DNA of 64,000 nucleotides. Origin: Chitinophaga vietnamensis. GTDB lineage: Bacteria > Bacteroidota > Bacteroidia > Chitinophagales > Chitinophagaceae. Shown piece after piece: positions 1 through 9,782 of the stretch (position 1 is its first letter; every line of letters begins with the position of its first letter). Location: the NCBI RefSeq assembly GCF_902167635.1, contig NZ_CABHMS010000001.1, positions 744,001 through 808,000 of the forward strand, written 5' to 3'. Below the pieces are notes generated by a model that worked only from the letters and a program-made list of their open reading frames with translations, searched no databases and was not told the DNA's origin. The translations under genes were made by a program, and so were the position numbers.

Positions 1-486
1 GAAGTCCAGCTTGCCTTGCGGCTTGCCGGGAGGCGTTTGCGGATCGTCCAGGTTGGATACGCGCACTGCCAGGATGTTCTGCTGATCCCAGCGCAGGTGC
101 TGCGTGATATCCACCACAAACCCGATGTAAGCGCCGGCATGTGTGGCGATCTCCCGGCCGTTGAGATATACGGTGCAATTCTTTTGCACGCCATCAAAGC
201 AAATGCTGATGCGCTTGCCGCGGCATTCCGCCGGCAGGCGGAAGTAACGGCGGTACCAGCCGGCACCCTGGTATACCTTGTTGCCGCCATTGTGTTTCCT
301 TTCAATGCGCATTACATGCGGTATGCTCACGGCGCTCCATTGATGGTCATTGAGGTCCGGGCTTGCCCCATCCGGCACATCGCCGCGATGGAAGGCCCAG
401 TGTGTGTTAAAGTCAAGCACCCTGCGCGATTGCGCGCTGGCATGCAGGGTGGCGCAGAGGAAGAAGATGGAAAATAAATATCTCAC
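1..486 (-). CDS. Glycoside hydrolase family 2 enzyme, N-terminal part (runs off the window)
   Basis: Reverse-strand reading frame open for 162 codons from a GTG start at 486 to the window edge; the 3' part lies outside. Residues 1-18 are a signal peptide ending before Gln19 (MRYLFSIFFLCATLHASA), so it is exported. The mature part matches the GH2 sugar-binding (jelly-roll) domain: a WYRRYF strand around residues 75-80 and the motif LNGREIATHAGAYIGF near residues 110-126, typical of beta-galactosidase or beta-glucuronidase-like enzymes. The catalytic barrel is not in the window, so the substrate is unknown. It lies 59 bp downstream of susD and is probably a member of the same polysaccharide locus. 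The GTG start is chosen because the signal peptide begins exactly there. Confidence 0.85.
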   Translation of the reverse strand, partial: MRYLFSIFFLCATLHASAQSRRVLDFNTHWAFHRGDVPDGASPDLNDHQWSAVSIPHVMRIERKHNGGNKVYQGAGWYRRYFRLPAECRGKRISICFDGVQKNCTVYLNGREIATHAGAYIGFVVDITQHLRWDQQNILAVRVSNLDDPQTPPGKPQGKLDF

Positions 487-502
487 GGTAAGTAATATAA
501 CA

Positions 503-529
503 ATTACGCCCCCGATGTGGGGGCGTAAT
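503..529 (-). terminator. Hairpin between susD and the GH2 gene
   Basis: Perfect 11-bp stem (ATTACGCCCCC, positions 503-513, with 519-529) and a 5-nt loop, lying directly after the susD stop on the minus strand. It is followed by an AT-rich stretch rather than a clean T-run, so it may attenuate read-through into the GH2 gene or stabilise the susCD transcript rather than stop it fully. Confidence 0.55.
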
Positions 530-545
530 GTTGGTAATTTTATGA

Positions 546-2123
546 TTAATAACCCGGGTTCTGTGTCAGATTTTTGTTCAGGTCCCTTTCTTTTTGTGGA
601 ACGGGCCAGAGGTAATCGCGGCCGGCATTAAATAATCTCATTTCCACTTTCACATGGTCGCCGCTGAGTTTGAGCTGACCATTGTTAGGGTCAACGGTGC
701 CGAGGCGGGTGCCATATACTTCACCCTGACGAACGGCGGGGCCTATCTGCCAGCGTTGTATATCGAACCAGCGGAGGCCTTCCAGCGCCAGCTCCACGCG
801 GCGTTCACGGCGTACGAGGGTACGTAGCTTGTCCTGGGTATTGTAAACAGATCTGTCTACAAGGGGCATGCCTGCACGTTTGCGGATTGCATCCAGCGCA
901 TCATAAACGGTGCCATCGATCACGCCGGATTCTATCTGTGCTTCCGCATAGGTGAGCAATATTTCGGCATAGCGGATCACGATCATATTCAAGCCAGTAT
1001 TCCACATGTCGGAGAAATCAGAGAGATGGGATGTGAATTTCCTTTCGATATAACCGGTAGGTGAGTTATTATTACCGTTGTAATAGTCCGGGCTGCTGGC
1101 CTCGATGGAATTGTAATACTGTCCTTCGTATAACGCGCCCGGATATACGATGCTGGCGCCAAGGCGCGGGTCCCTGTTCTTGTATGGATCATCAGGGTTA
1201 TAGCCGGAGGCAGGATCATCGATGGTTTTACCATTGGCCATCTCATAGGCATCTACGAGCGACTGGGTAGGGCTAAGTGAAGCCCAGCCGCCAAAGCCGG
1301 AAGAGGGCATGATGCCTACGTCGCCGTTGGGCAGGTCATTGGCTTTGTATTGCACATCAAGGATCACTTCACTGTTATTTTTATTGGCGATGCGGAACAG
1401 ATCGGTGTAGTTGGGATAGAGTGTATATCCGAGGCTCATGATCTTTTTACAATCGGCGATACAGTCGGCGTATTTTTTATCATACAGTTCTATCCTGGCT
1501 TTGAGCGAGAGTGCGGCGCCCTGTGTGATGCGGCCTACGTCGTTGCCGCTGTAGCTTTGGGGTAGATCCGGTGCAATGGCGGTCAGCTCATCGAGGATGA
1601 ATTTTCGCACATCCGCGGCGGCTGTCCTGGTAACGGCATTGGCCTCTGCGGGAGTGAGCGTTTTGATCACCAGGGGCACATCGCCATACAGTTGCGACAT
1701 GATGAAATACTGATAAGCCCTGAGGAAGCGCGCTTCGCCTTTGAAGCGTTTCTTCAGCTGATCATCCATCTTGGTAGGGTCTACGTTTTCAAGGAACCAG
1801 TTACAACGCTGGATGGTGGTGTAATCCCAGCGGTTGAGCACATTGGGATCGGCAGGAGTGGCAGAGCCATTGCCGAGATGCTGGAGATTATCCCAGAACC
1901 ATTGGCTGAAGGTGTTGTCGCTCACTGCATCCATATAAAAGATGTTGTAATCGTTCTCCCATCCGGAATAGCAACCATTGAGCGCGGCGCTGGCATCTTT
2001 GGCGGATGACCACAGCGATCCGTTGCTGTAGGTGTTGGTAGGAGTTTTTTCCAGGTAGTCTTTCTGACAGGCCGTTCCCAGAAGGGATGCGGAGAGTATG
2101 GTATATAATATCTTGTTTTTCAT
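546..2123 (-). CDS. SusD/RagB family nutrient-binding outer-membrane lipoprotein
   Basis: 525 residues, the usual size of SusD. It has a lipoprotein signal ending LLGTAC with Cys19 as the lipidated residue. The SusD-like N-terminal domain shows the family block FLRAYQYFIMSQLYGDVPL (about residues 133-151) and the C-terminal RagB/SusD domain shows EGLRWFDIQRW (about 448-458). Proteins of this family sit on the outside of the outer membrane as a lid over the SusC barrel and bind glycans. It starts 18 bp after the SusC gene and is clearly co-transcribed. The glycan bound cannot be read from sequence. Confidence 0.95.
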   Translation of the reverse strand: MKNKILYTILSASLLGTACQKDYLEKTPTNTYSNGSLWSSAKDASAALNGCYSGWENDYNIFYMDAVSDNTFSQWFWDNLQHLGNGSATPADPNVLNRWDYTTIQRCNWFLENVDPTKMDDQLKKRFKGEARFLRAYQYFIMSQLYGDVPLVIKTLTPAEANAVTRTAAADVRKFILDELTAIAPDLPQSYSGNDVGRITQGAALSLKARIELYDKKYADCIADCKKIMSLGYTLYPNYTDLFRIANKNNSEVILDVQYKANDLPNGDVGIMPSSGFGGWASLSPTQSLVDAYEMANGKTIDDPASGYNPDDPYKNRDPRLGASIVYPGALYEGQYYNSIEASSPDYYNGNNNSPTGYIERKFTSHLSDFSDMWNTGLNMIVIRYAEILLTYAEAQIESGVIDGTVYDALDAIRKRAGMPLVDRSVYNTQDKLRTLVRRERRVELALEGLRWFDIQRWQIGPAVRQGEVYGTRLGTVDPNNGQLKLSGDHVKVEMRLFNAGRDYLWPVPQKERDLNKNLTQNPGY

Positions 2124-2141
2124 GATGTCTTTGCTTATCGG

Positions 2142-5100
2142 TTAGAAAGTCACGTTTACGCCGAAGGTATTCACCTTCACCTGTGGATAATTGTAGATGC
2201 TACCGCTGATTGATTGTTCGGGATCCACCCATTTGTAGAGGTGATCGAACGTGAGGATATTCTGTCCGCTATAATAGAATCTTACTTTGTTGATACCGAT
2301 TCTGCTGGTGATGCTCTGCGGCAGGGTATAACCTATCTGCAGATTTTTGAGGCGCAGGTAGGAACCGTCTTTTACCCAGAAGGAAGACGGTGTGCCGCTG
2401 GGATCATGCTGCATATTGCTGGACCAGATACGCGGGAGCGCTGCATCTGTATGTGTAGGTGTCCAGGTATCAAGCAGGGCGGAGGTAGGTCTGCCAACCG
2501 TAGAGCCTACAGCGCCGAGTTTGCCGATATCGATGTACGTTTTGAAACCGGCAGCGCCCTGGAAGAACATGCTCAGGTCGAAGTTTTTCCAGCTGCCACT
2601 GAGATTGAGGCCGAAGGTCACTTTCGGGAAGTAAGAACCGAGGTATTGCTTGTCTGCGGCTGTGATGGTGTCGTTGTGATCAAAATCGCGGTATTTCAGA
2701 TCACCGGGAGCGATGTTAGGGCCTTGGTAAGGAGCTTTTTTGATCTCGTCCTGTGATTGGAAGATACCATCTGCCACATAGCCATACAGCGAGTTTACAG
2801 GGTATCCTGCCTGCTGGAACGTATAGCCGCTAACGATAGGTCCGGTACCATGCAGGTCAGTAATTTCTGTAGTAATGATAGCGGTATTGAAAGTGGCGCT
2901 ATAAGTAAAGTCTCCTTTTTTATCAGCATATCCTGCTACGAATTCCCATCCTTTGTTCAGCACGGCGCCTGCATTTTGCGGAGGCGCTTTCAATCCATAG
3001 ACTGCACCAACAGGAACGGTGAGGAGGATGTCGGTGGTTTTTTTGTAGAAGTAATCAGCAGAGAAATTGAGCTTGCCGTTGAGGAAGGCAGCATCGAGGC
3101 CGGCGCCTGTTTCCGTGGTGGTTTCCCATTTAAGGTTTTGATTAGCGCCATTCACCGGGGCAAGGCCTGGAGCCAGTACGGGGGAAGTGCCGCCGAACAC
3201 ATAATCCTGTTTGGGGCTTACGCTCGCGATATAAGGGTAATACGGGAATGCCGGATCAGCGGCATCATATGTTTTCACATATTGGTTACCCAGTTGTCCC
3301 CAGGAGGCGCGCAGTTTCAGGTTGGAGATTATTTTTTTAGCGCCATCGAAGAAACTTTCACGATCCACATTCCATCCTGCGGAGAAGGAAGGATAGGTGC
3401 CCCATCTGTTATCTGAAGAGAAGCGGCTGGTGCCATCGTAACGGAGATTGGCTTCCAGGAGGTATTTGCCATCGTAATCATAGTTGAGGCGTCCGAACCA
3501 GGATTGCAGGCCCAGTTCGTAGGTGTAGCCGCTGGTGGTTTGTCCGTCGGCAGGAGCTACGTTAACATCCGTGATGAGGTTATTGAGGAAACCTTTACGG
3601 TAGCCGTCATCAAAGGTGCCTTTGGTGTGTTCTTGTGAATAACCGCCCAGTATCTTGAAGTTGTGGCGGTTGAAAGATTTGGCGTATTCAACCAGCAGTT
3701 GTGGTGTGAGCGTGTTGGTGAAGGCATTTTCATCTCTCACGTTAGAAGGGCCCTGATAGAAGGAAGGTGCGCCGGTAGCGGTATAATATTGTTGATCTGC
3801 CGCAAATTTCTTGTTGTGGTTGATCTTCATGATGTAGGCCAGTGACGGTTTTACGTGCAGGCCTTTTATCAGTTCCCAGTCAACGCCTACATTGCCGATC
3901 AGGTCATAATAGGCGTATTGATTGAGGCTGTTACCTTCGAGCCATGCCATCGGGTTACCATCGCCGATAGAGCCATAGTTGCCGTTGGCAAATTTGTATG
4001 GTACGGTTGAAGAGATACGGTTGATCTGGCGCACCAGCTGGCTGAAGTCGCCGGTATATGGGTTGCTGGGCTCTCTGGTACCGGAAGAAGTAAAGCCGAT
4101 GTTGGCATTTACGTGCAGGTTGCTCTTCACTTCGGTGCTGAGGTTGAGGCGCGACGTATAGCGGTTGGCGTTAGTTTTCTTTACGATACCATCTTGGTTA
4201 AAGAGGCCGAGCGAGAGGTTGAACTGTGTTTTTTCGGTGCCGCCGGAGAGGCCCAGGTAATGATTTTGCTGGATACCGCTGCCTTTATAGAACAGTCCGA
4301 GCCAGTCGGTGTTGGGATAATTGTAAGGATCGGAGCCGTCTTTGAACTTTTGTATTTCAGCATCGGTATAGCGGGCAGTTTTGCCTTCGTTGATCCTGGC
4401 CTGGTTAAACAGTTGTGCTGCCTGCCAGGAAGGGAGAAAGTCGGGCAGGCCGGTAGCTTTCTGTTTACCTACATAAGCGTTATATGTTACCTGTACACCG
4501 CCTTTCTTGCCTTGTTTGGTAGTGACGAGGATCACGCCGTTAGCGGCGCGGGAACCATAGATAGATGCGGATGCCGCATCTTTTAACACGGACATGCTGG
4601 CCACATCATCCGGGTTGATGTTGTTGAGAGCGCTGAGCGTGGTAATCACGCCGTCGATCACTACTACGGGGTCGGCGGTGTTGAGAGTACCGATACCGCG
4701 GATACGTATTTTGGCGGCGTCGGCGCCGGGCTGGCCGCTGGCGCTGGCCACAACAGTTACGCCGGGCATGGTGCCTTGTAAGGCGTTGCCCAGGCTGGTA
4801 GCTGGCCTGTTGGTCAGTTCCTTGCTGCCGATGCTGGATACGGCGCCAGTGAGGTTGGCTTTCTTCTGTGTGCCGTAACCCACTACCACCAATTGTTTCA
4901 GCGAGCTTACATCAGCTTTCAGTTTAATGTTGAGCTTTGTCTGGCCGCCTACGCTCACTTCGGCGCTTTCGTAACCGATGCTGGTAATTTGCAATACGGC
5001 ATGTTCATCCACGCCATTGAGCTGGAAATTGCCTTCAGGGCCGGTGATAGCACCTTTGCTGGTACCTTTCACTACCACCGATACGCCGGGGATGCCGGCG

Positions 5101-5552
5101 CCGTTTTCGTCGGTCACCCTGCCTGAAATGTTAAGCTGTTGCGGCGCTTCGGCGGTGGCAACAGCAGTAACAGGTTTGTTATTGCGGGTAATGAATACCG
5201 TATTGCCCTGGATATCAAAGCTGAGCTGCTGTTCCCGCAGCGCCGCTTCCATAGCTGATTTCAGGGGAGTGTTGCGGAAGTCCACCGATAAGGGATGGCT
5301 GTCTTTCAGGTCTTCTTTATCATAAAAGAAAAAGTAACCTGTTTGTTCCTTGATCGCCTTGAGCACCTGGCTCAGACTGGCAGACCTCGCGGAATAAGTG
5401 ACAGTTTGGGCGTGGGTGCTGGCGCTTACCTGCATGGCCACGGCGAGTAATATAAAAGTGGTTAGTTTCATTACTAACAAGATTTTGGCGGGCACCTTCG
5501 TGTTGCTCCAATAATCACGGGTACCGGAATTACAAATAGCCGATTGTTGCAT
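2142..5552 (-). CDS. SusC/RagA family TonB-dependent outer-membrane receptor with STN domain
   Basis: 1136 residues. In order: leader with a hydrophobic signal at residues 28-49 (MKLTTFILLAVAMQVSASTH), STN domain about 58-110 (LSQVLKAIKEQTGYFFFYD), carboxypeptidase-D-like domain about 141-215 (ISGRVTDENGAGIPGVSV), plug domain about 225-350 with VVVGYGTQKK and DAASASIYGSRAANGVILV, then a 22-strand-type barrel to the C-terminus. The STN domain is the part that signals substrate binding to a FecR-type anti-sigma factor, which fits the FecR and ECF genes just upstream. Met1 at 5552 and Met28 at 5471 are both possible starts; the second gives a clean signal peptide. It forms the transporter with the adjoining SusD. 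Confidence 0.95.
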   Translation of the reverse strand: MQQSAICNSGTRDYWSNTKVPAKILLVMKLTTFILLAVAMQVSASTHAQTVTYSARSASLSQVLKAIKEQTGYFFFYDKEDLKDSHPLSVDFRNTPLKSAMEAALREQQLSFDIQGNTVFITRNNKPVTAVATAEAPQQLNISGRVTDENGAGIPGVSVVVKGTSKGAITGPEGNFQLNGVDEHAVLQITSIGYESAEVSVGGQTKLNIKLKADVSSLKQLVVVGYGTQKKANLTGAVSSIGSKELTNRPATSLGNALQGTMPGVTVVASASGQPGADAAKIRIRGIGTLNTADPVVVIDGVITTLSALNNINPDDVASMSVLKDAASASIYGSRAANGVILVTTKQGKKGGVQVTYNAYVGKQKATGLPDFLPSWQAAQLFNQARINEGKTARYTDAEIQKFKDGSDPYNYPNTDWLGLFYKGSGIQQNHYLGLSGGTEKTQFNLSLGLFNQDGIVKKTNANRYTSRLNLSTEVKSNLHVNANIGFTSSGTREPSNPYTGDFSQLVRQINRISSTVPYKFANGNYGSIGDGNPMAWLEGNSLNQYAYYDLIGNVGVDWELIKGLHVKPSLAYIMKINHNKKFAADQQYYTATGAPSFYQGPSNVRDENAFTNTLTPQLLVEYAKSFNRHNFKILGGYSQEHTKGTFDDGYRKGFLNNLITDVNVAPADGQTTSGYTYELGLQSWFGRLNYDYDGKYLLEANLRYDGTSRFSSDNRWGTYPSFSAGWNVDRESFFDGAKKIISNLKLRASWGQLGNQYVKTYDAADPAFPYYPYIASVSPKQDYVFGGTSPVLAPGLAPVNGANQNLKWETTTETGAGLDAAFLNGKLNFSADYFYKKTTDILLTVPVGAVYGLKAPPQNAGAVLNKGWEFVAGYADKKGDFTYSATFNTAIITTEITDLHGTGPIVSGYTFQQAGYPVNSLYGYVADGIFQSQDEIKKAPYQGPNIAPGDLKYRDFDHNDTITAADKQYLGSYFPKVTFGLNLSGSWKNFDLSMFFQGAAGFKTYIDIGKLGAVGSTVGRPTSALLDTWTPTHTDAALPRIWSSNMQHDPSGTPSSFWVKDGSYLRLKNLQIGYTLPQSITSRIGINKVRFYYSGQNILTFDHLYKWVDPEQSISGSIYNYPQVKVNTFGVNVTF

Positions 5553-5742
5553 ACTTTTGCAATGTTTGGTTGAATTGATAAATAATGTTTACGGACATGT
5601 TTACACATCAAACCGAATGGAAGCCGGGGAAGGACGCCAATCTTTGACCCCGGTTTTTCGTTTTTGACAGGTAAAAACAGTTGGTGGATACTACGTAGCA
5701 GGCAGTGTTCTGTTCATTGTTCAGTTTTTTTCGCGTTCATAA

Positions 5743-6927
5743 CTATGGCAGGATAACGATCCTGTTACCATTTTCTATCCTGTATCTGATTCTCGTTTTG
5801 GACAGCCCTTTCAGTACTTGCGCCAGTGTAAGGCTCCGGCCTATCTCCCCGGTGAATGCACGTGAAGGAATGCTTCCTTCGTAAGCTACTTCTATATTAT
5901 ACCAGCGGGCGAGCTGCCGCATTACCGTTTGGATATCGGCATTGTCGAAAGAGAAGTACCCTTCTTTCCAGGCCACACTGGCGGCGGTGTTCACATTACT
6001 GAGCACCTGTATATTAGCGCTGCCGTTGGCAACCCTTGCCTGCTGGCCTGGTGCAAGCAGGTGTTCGTGGCTGCCCGTTTTTATTTTCACCGCACCTTCC
6101 AGCAAGGTGGTGTGGATGGCTGCTTCATTATCGTAGGCATTGATGTTGAAATGTGTGCCTAATACTTCTACAGACAGGCTGCCGGCCTTCACTTTGAAAG
6201 GCTGATTCACCAGTTGTGCTACTTCGAAATATGCTTCGCCGGTGATGTTTACATTTCTTTCGTTGCCGGTGAAGGCGGTGGGGTAGGTGATAGAAGAACC
6301 GGCGTTGAGCCATACGGTGGTGCCATCGGCCAGGGTAAGCTTGTATTGCCCGCCCATCGGCGTTTTGAGCGTGTTCCAGGTGATGGCCGTGACGTTTCCT
6401 GCATTGGAATATTGCAGTTGCCCGTTGGCGGCTTTGGTGATGCTGGTATTGCCTTGCCGTGCCAGCGTACCGTTGGCGGCGCTGTCGAGCGATATCTGTG
6501 AGCCATCGCCGAGTACAAGTATGGCCTTGTTGCCGCCGGGTTTGATATCGGCGTTGTGTGCGGCTACCGGCGCCACATGTGGCGCTGGCATGCTGTGTGG
6601 TGTCCGCAGCCAGAGGCCGGCGCCGATGAGCAGAACGGCTGCTGCGGCTGCCCACCACTTCCAGGGCGCAATGCGGCGTACCACTGCTGCGTGCAGCGGC
6701 GCTTTATCGGCGTCCAGTATCGCTTGCAGGGTGGCCTGCCAGCCGGCACGGTCGTAACTCCCGGCATCTGCCAAGGTATCTATCGAATGGAAATGATTGA
6801 TCTGGTCAATGGTCTCACCATCTTCATCCTTCTCGATCATGGCAAGCAATTCCGCATATTCTTCCGTGGTAGCGCGCGATTCCTGCGCCTGCTCTAACAG
6901 GTATCTCAGTCTTACGATATCCGGCAA
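5743..6927 (-). CDS. FecR family transmembrane anti-sigma factor
   Basis: 394 residues. The cytoplasmic N-terminus (IVRLRYLLEQAQ... about residues 1-85) would bind the sigma factor, one transmembrane segment lies at about 87-107 (WKWWAAAAAVLLIGAGLWL), the FecR domain occupies about 185-290, and a C-terminal DUF4974-like STN-binding domain is at about 325-394 (FDNADIQTVMRQLARWYNI). The best start is a TTG at 6927: the frame is open further upstream to about 6984 but has no ATG or GTG, and the first ATG lies after conserved sequence. It is 132 bp downstream of the ECF sigma gene and 190 bp upstream of susC, the standard order for trans-envelope regulation of a SusCD system. Confidence 0.92.
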   Translation of the reverse strand: MPDIVRLRYLLEQAQESRATTEEYAELLAMIEKDEDGETIDQINHFHSIDTLADAGSYDRAGWQATLQAILDADKAPLHAAVVRRIAPWKWWAAAAAVLLIGAGLWLRTPHSMPAPHVAPVAAHNADIKPGGNKAILVLGDGSQISLDSAANGTLARQGNTSITKAANGQLQYSNAGNVTAITWNTLKTPMGGQYKLTLADGTTVWLNAGSSITYPTAFTGNERNVNITGEAYFEVAQLVNQPFKVKAGSLSVEVLGTHFNINAYDNEAAIHTTLLEGAVKIKTGSHEHLLAPGQQARVANGSANIQVLSNVNTAASVAWKEGYFSFDNADIQTVMRQLARWYNIEVAYEGSIPSRAFTGEIGRSLTLAQVLKGLSKTRIRYRIENGNRIVILP

Positions 6928-7059
6928 ATTCCTCTGTTTAGTCAGTTTTAATAATTGTTCACTTTTAATAATTGCTCACTGGCGCCGGCATAAAAACAAA
7001 GCGCCTACTATGACGTATCGGCTGCTGGCAAAAAGTACCTAGCGGCCATAAAAATTTTT

Positions 7060-7656
7060 TTAGAAATTAACAGTGGCGCCCAAGAGTACCAGCGGCAATA
7101 TAATGCCACGTTGGATGAGATGATCGCGTATGGACTTCCTGGAACGTACCAGGGAGTTTTTGACAGTTTGCTCAGACAGGTGAAGCCTGTCGGCGATTTC
7201 CGCTGTTTTCAGCGCTGTATCACGGCTCAGGAGATAGATCTTCTGAGCCTGCGGTGGCAGCAGGCTCACCGCCTGTTTTACCAATGAGATGGTTTCAGTG
7301 AAAGCTACACTTTCTTCTGTAAGATTGGAATAATCTGCTTCCGGCAATGCCTGCAGGGTACGCTGCCGCACTCCCTGCCGCTGCAACCAGGTATAGCAGC
7401 GGTGATATACGATCTTGAATATCCAGTGATGCGGCAGCTCCACACTGCCAAGCTTTTCACGCCCCAGCCATATGCCCAGGAACACTTCCTGAATAATATC
7501 TTTTTCCGGCCCCGTTGTTTTGATGATACGGGCGATCACCGGCTTTATCTGCGGAACATACAGGTGAAAAAGTTCCTCGAAAGCCGCCTCATTACCCCCA
7601 GCGATCTGTTGAAATAATGCTGTTAAATGTCCTGAATGATTATGCATGATCTGCAT
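7060..7656 (-). CDS. ECF RNA polymerase sigma factor (sigma-70 family)
   Basis: 198 residues, normal for ECF sigma factors. Region 2 is at about residues 25-95 (DIIQEVFLGIWL is the core) and region 4 at about 130-185, with the helix-turn-helix TAEIADRLHLSEQTVKNSL. It has no extra C-terminal domain. By position (next to fecR, then susC/susD) it should direct RNA polymerase to the susCD promoter when substrate is sensed. No Bacteroidota primary promoter box is obvious in the 260-bp space it shares with the divergent phosphoesterase gene. Confidence 0.93.
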   Translation of the reverse strand: MQIMHNHSGHLTALFQQIAGGNEAAFEELFHLYVPQIKPVIARIIKTTGPEKDIIQEVFLGIWLGREKLGSVELPHHWIFKIVYHRCYTWLQRQGVRQRTLQALPEADYSNLTEESVAFTETISLVKQAVSLLPPQAQKIYLLSRDTALKTAEIADRLHLSEQTVKNSLVRSRKSIRDHLIQRGIILPLVLLGATVNF

Positions 7657-7916
7657 CCTGCTTCACAATGTGCGAAATACGTGCATTGCAAAATACAAAA
7701 AACTGGATAATTATATGATTGTGGCAAGGCCTGGATATTTCCCTGATCCGGAATTAAGCAAATTGTATATTCACACCAGCGACCCGGTAATATTGGATAT
7801 CAGAAGAGAACGCCGCATGGAGGATGGTGATGGCAAACTGGATGTGGCTGTGGCAGACCCAACGAAATATCATTGAACCCGGCACTGATACAAAACCCAG
7901 GATGGCAATGACACAT

Positions 7917-9782
7917 ATGAAAAAACATCTGATACTGATCGCCTGCAGCTTGCTGCTGGCGGTACTTTCAAAGGAAACAAATGCACAAGTAAAAGCTTTC
8001 CGCTTTGCCGTGATGTCGGATACGCATATCGGCAGCGATAATGCCGCGGAAGACCTGCAACGCAGTGTGGACGATATCAACAATCAGGCAGACCTCGCCT
8101 TCGTGATCATCTCCGGCGATATCACCGAATTTGGCGCCGATGCAGAACTGCGACAGGCCAAAACAATCCTCGATGGCCTCAGGAAGCCCTGGTACATCAT
8201 TCCCGGTAACCATGATACTAAATGGTCGGAGAGCGGCGGTAATACTTTTCGCAGCGTTTTTGGCGGTGAAACATTTTCGTTTAGCCATGGGGGTTATCGC
8301 TTCCTGGGCACTAACAGCGGCCCCAACATGCGCATGGGACCGGGCCAGGTGCCGAGAGAAAATATTGTATGGCTGAATCAGCAGCTCAAAAATATGGATA
8401 CCAGCACCCCCATCGTATATGTGAACCACTACCCGCAGATCGGCGATATGGCCAATTGGTACGAAGCCATCGACCCGCTGAAGCAGCACAACATACAACT
8501 GGTGCTCTGCGGCCATGGGCATGCCAACCACGTATACGATTTTGAAGAGATACCCGGCGTGATGTGCCGTTCCAACCTGCGCGCAAAAGACAGCATCGGC
8601 GGATACAATATCGTCACCTTTGCAGATGGGAAAGCTACTTTTGAAGAACGTACGCCGCTGGCAGGCAGGAACCGTCAATGGGCGCAGGTGCCTTTGAACA
8701 GCCACATGGCAAGGCCCGGCCAGCAAGTGTTTGCGCGGCCGGCCTTGTCCGTGAAAGACGCCTCGCTGCCGGTAAAAACAGCCTGGCTATACGAAGATAA
8801 AAATGATATCGGCTCCGGTATGGCGATCTATCAACAGCTTGTCATCTCTACCAATACCGGCGGTGAAATATATGCGCTCGATCTGCAAAACGGCCAGCGT
8901 AAATGGACCTTTGCCACCAAAGGAAAAGTATATGCTACGCCCGCTGTAGCCGGCAACCGTGTGGTGGTAGCATCTACAGACAATAACATCTACTGCCTGC
9001 AAGCCGCCACCGGCAAGCCATTGTGGGTGTATAAAACAGATAAGCCTATCGTAGGCAGCAGTTTGATCGTTAATGGAGTGGCTTACACCGGCTCGTCCGA
9101 CGGGCATTTCCGGGCAATCGATATCAATACCGGCAAGCTGCGCTGGGAATATACCGGCGTGCAAGGCTTTGTAGAAGACCGCCCACTTTATTATCAGGGT
9201 AACATTTATTTCGGCAGCTGGGGCAACGACTTTTATGCGCTGGATGCCAATAGCGGCGAACTGAAATGGAAATGGAACAATGGCGCCGGCAACAGGATGT
9301 ATTCTCCAGCGGCCTGCTGGCCGGTAGCGGCAAATAACCGCGTGTTCATCGTAGCGCCCGACAGGTACATGACGGCCTTCGATGCCGCCACCGGAAAAGT
9401 GATCTGGCGCAAAAATATGCCGGACAAAAAAGTGCGTGAATCCATTGGCTTGTCGGCCGACAGTAACGCCGTGTTCGTGAAAACGATGGAAGGCCGTTTG
9501 TTGGGCGTATCTCCCAAAGCGGATTCCCTGCAACCGGATTGGCAGGCGGACGTGGATATGGGCTATGAGCTGGATCCCGCGCCCATCGTGGAAAAGGAAG
9601 GTGTTATCTACCTGGCGTCAGGCACTGGCGTGGTGTATGCAGTTGACAGTGCACAACATAAATTATTGTGGAAATATAAATTATCCAATTGCCTGGTGAA
9701 TGCCGTGGCGCCGCTCGATCGCCAACGGGTGCTGATCAGTACGATGGATGGCAAAATGGCGATGATCACTGCCAAACATTAA
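7917..9782 (+). CDS. Secreted metallophosphoesterase fused to a PQQ-type beta-propeller
   Basis: About 621 residues from the ATG at 7917, chosen because a signal peptide (MKKHLILIACSLLLAVLS...) starts there; in-frame ATGs upstream give an implausible hydrophilic extension. The first 270 residues carry the calcineurin-like phosphoesterase motifs in order: SDTHIGSD, GDITEFGAD, GNHD, NHYPQ and GHGHAN, which together bind a dinuclear metal centre. The second half has repeated propeller blades of the PQQ type (GEIYALDLQNGQRKWTF, NNIYCLQAATGKPLWVY, NDFYALDANSGELKWKW). The substrate is unknown; the propeller may bind protein or ligand rather than PQQ. Its stop overlaps the stop of the convergent GMC oxidoreductase gene. 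Confidence 0.88.
   Translation: MKKHLILIACSLLLAVLSKETNAQVKAFRFAVMSDTHIGSDNAAEDLQRSVDDINNQADLAFVIISGDITEFGADAELRQAKTILDGLRKPWYIIPGNHDTKWSESGGNTFRSVFGGETFSFSHGGYRFLGTNSGPNMRMGPGQVPRENIVWLNQQLKNMDTSTPIVYVNHYPQIGDMANWYEAIDPLKQHNIQLVLCGHGHANHVYDFEEIPGVMCRSNLRAKDSIGGYNIVTFADGKATFEERTPLAGRNRQWAQVPLNSHMARPGQQVFARPALSVKDASLPVKTAWLYEDKNDIGSGMAIYQQLVISTNTGGEIYALDLQNGQRKWTFATKGKVYATPAVAGNRVVVASTDNNIYCLQAATGKPLWVYKTDKPIVGSSLIVNGVAYTGSSDGHFRAIDINTGKLRWEYTGVQGFVEDRPLYYQGNIYFGSWGNDFYALDANSGELKWKWNNGAGNRMYSPAACWPVAANNRVFIVAPDRYMTAFDAATGKVIWRKNMPDKKVRESIGLSADSNAVFVKTMEGRLLGVSPKADSLQPDWQADVDMGYELDPAPIVEKEGVIYLASGTGVVYAVDSAQHKLLWKYKLSNCLVNAVAPLDRQRVLISTMDGKMAMITAKH

Noticed and set aside
4113-4586. Open frame of 157 codons antisense to susC
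   Set aside because: It follows the codon phase of the strong susC coding frame on the other strand and shows no protein features; the real gene is the minus-strand receptor.
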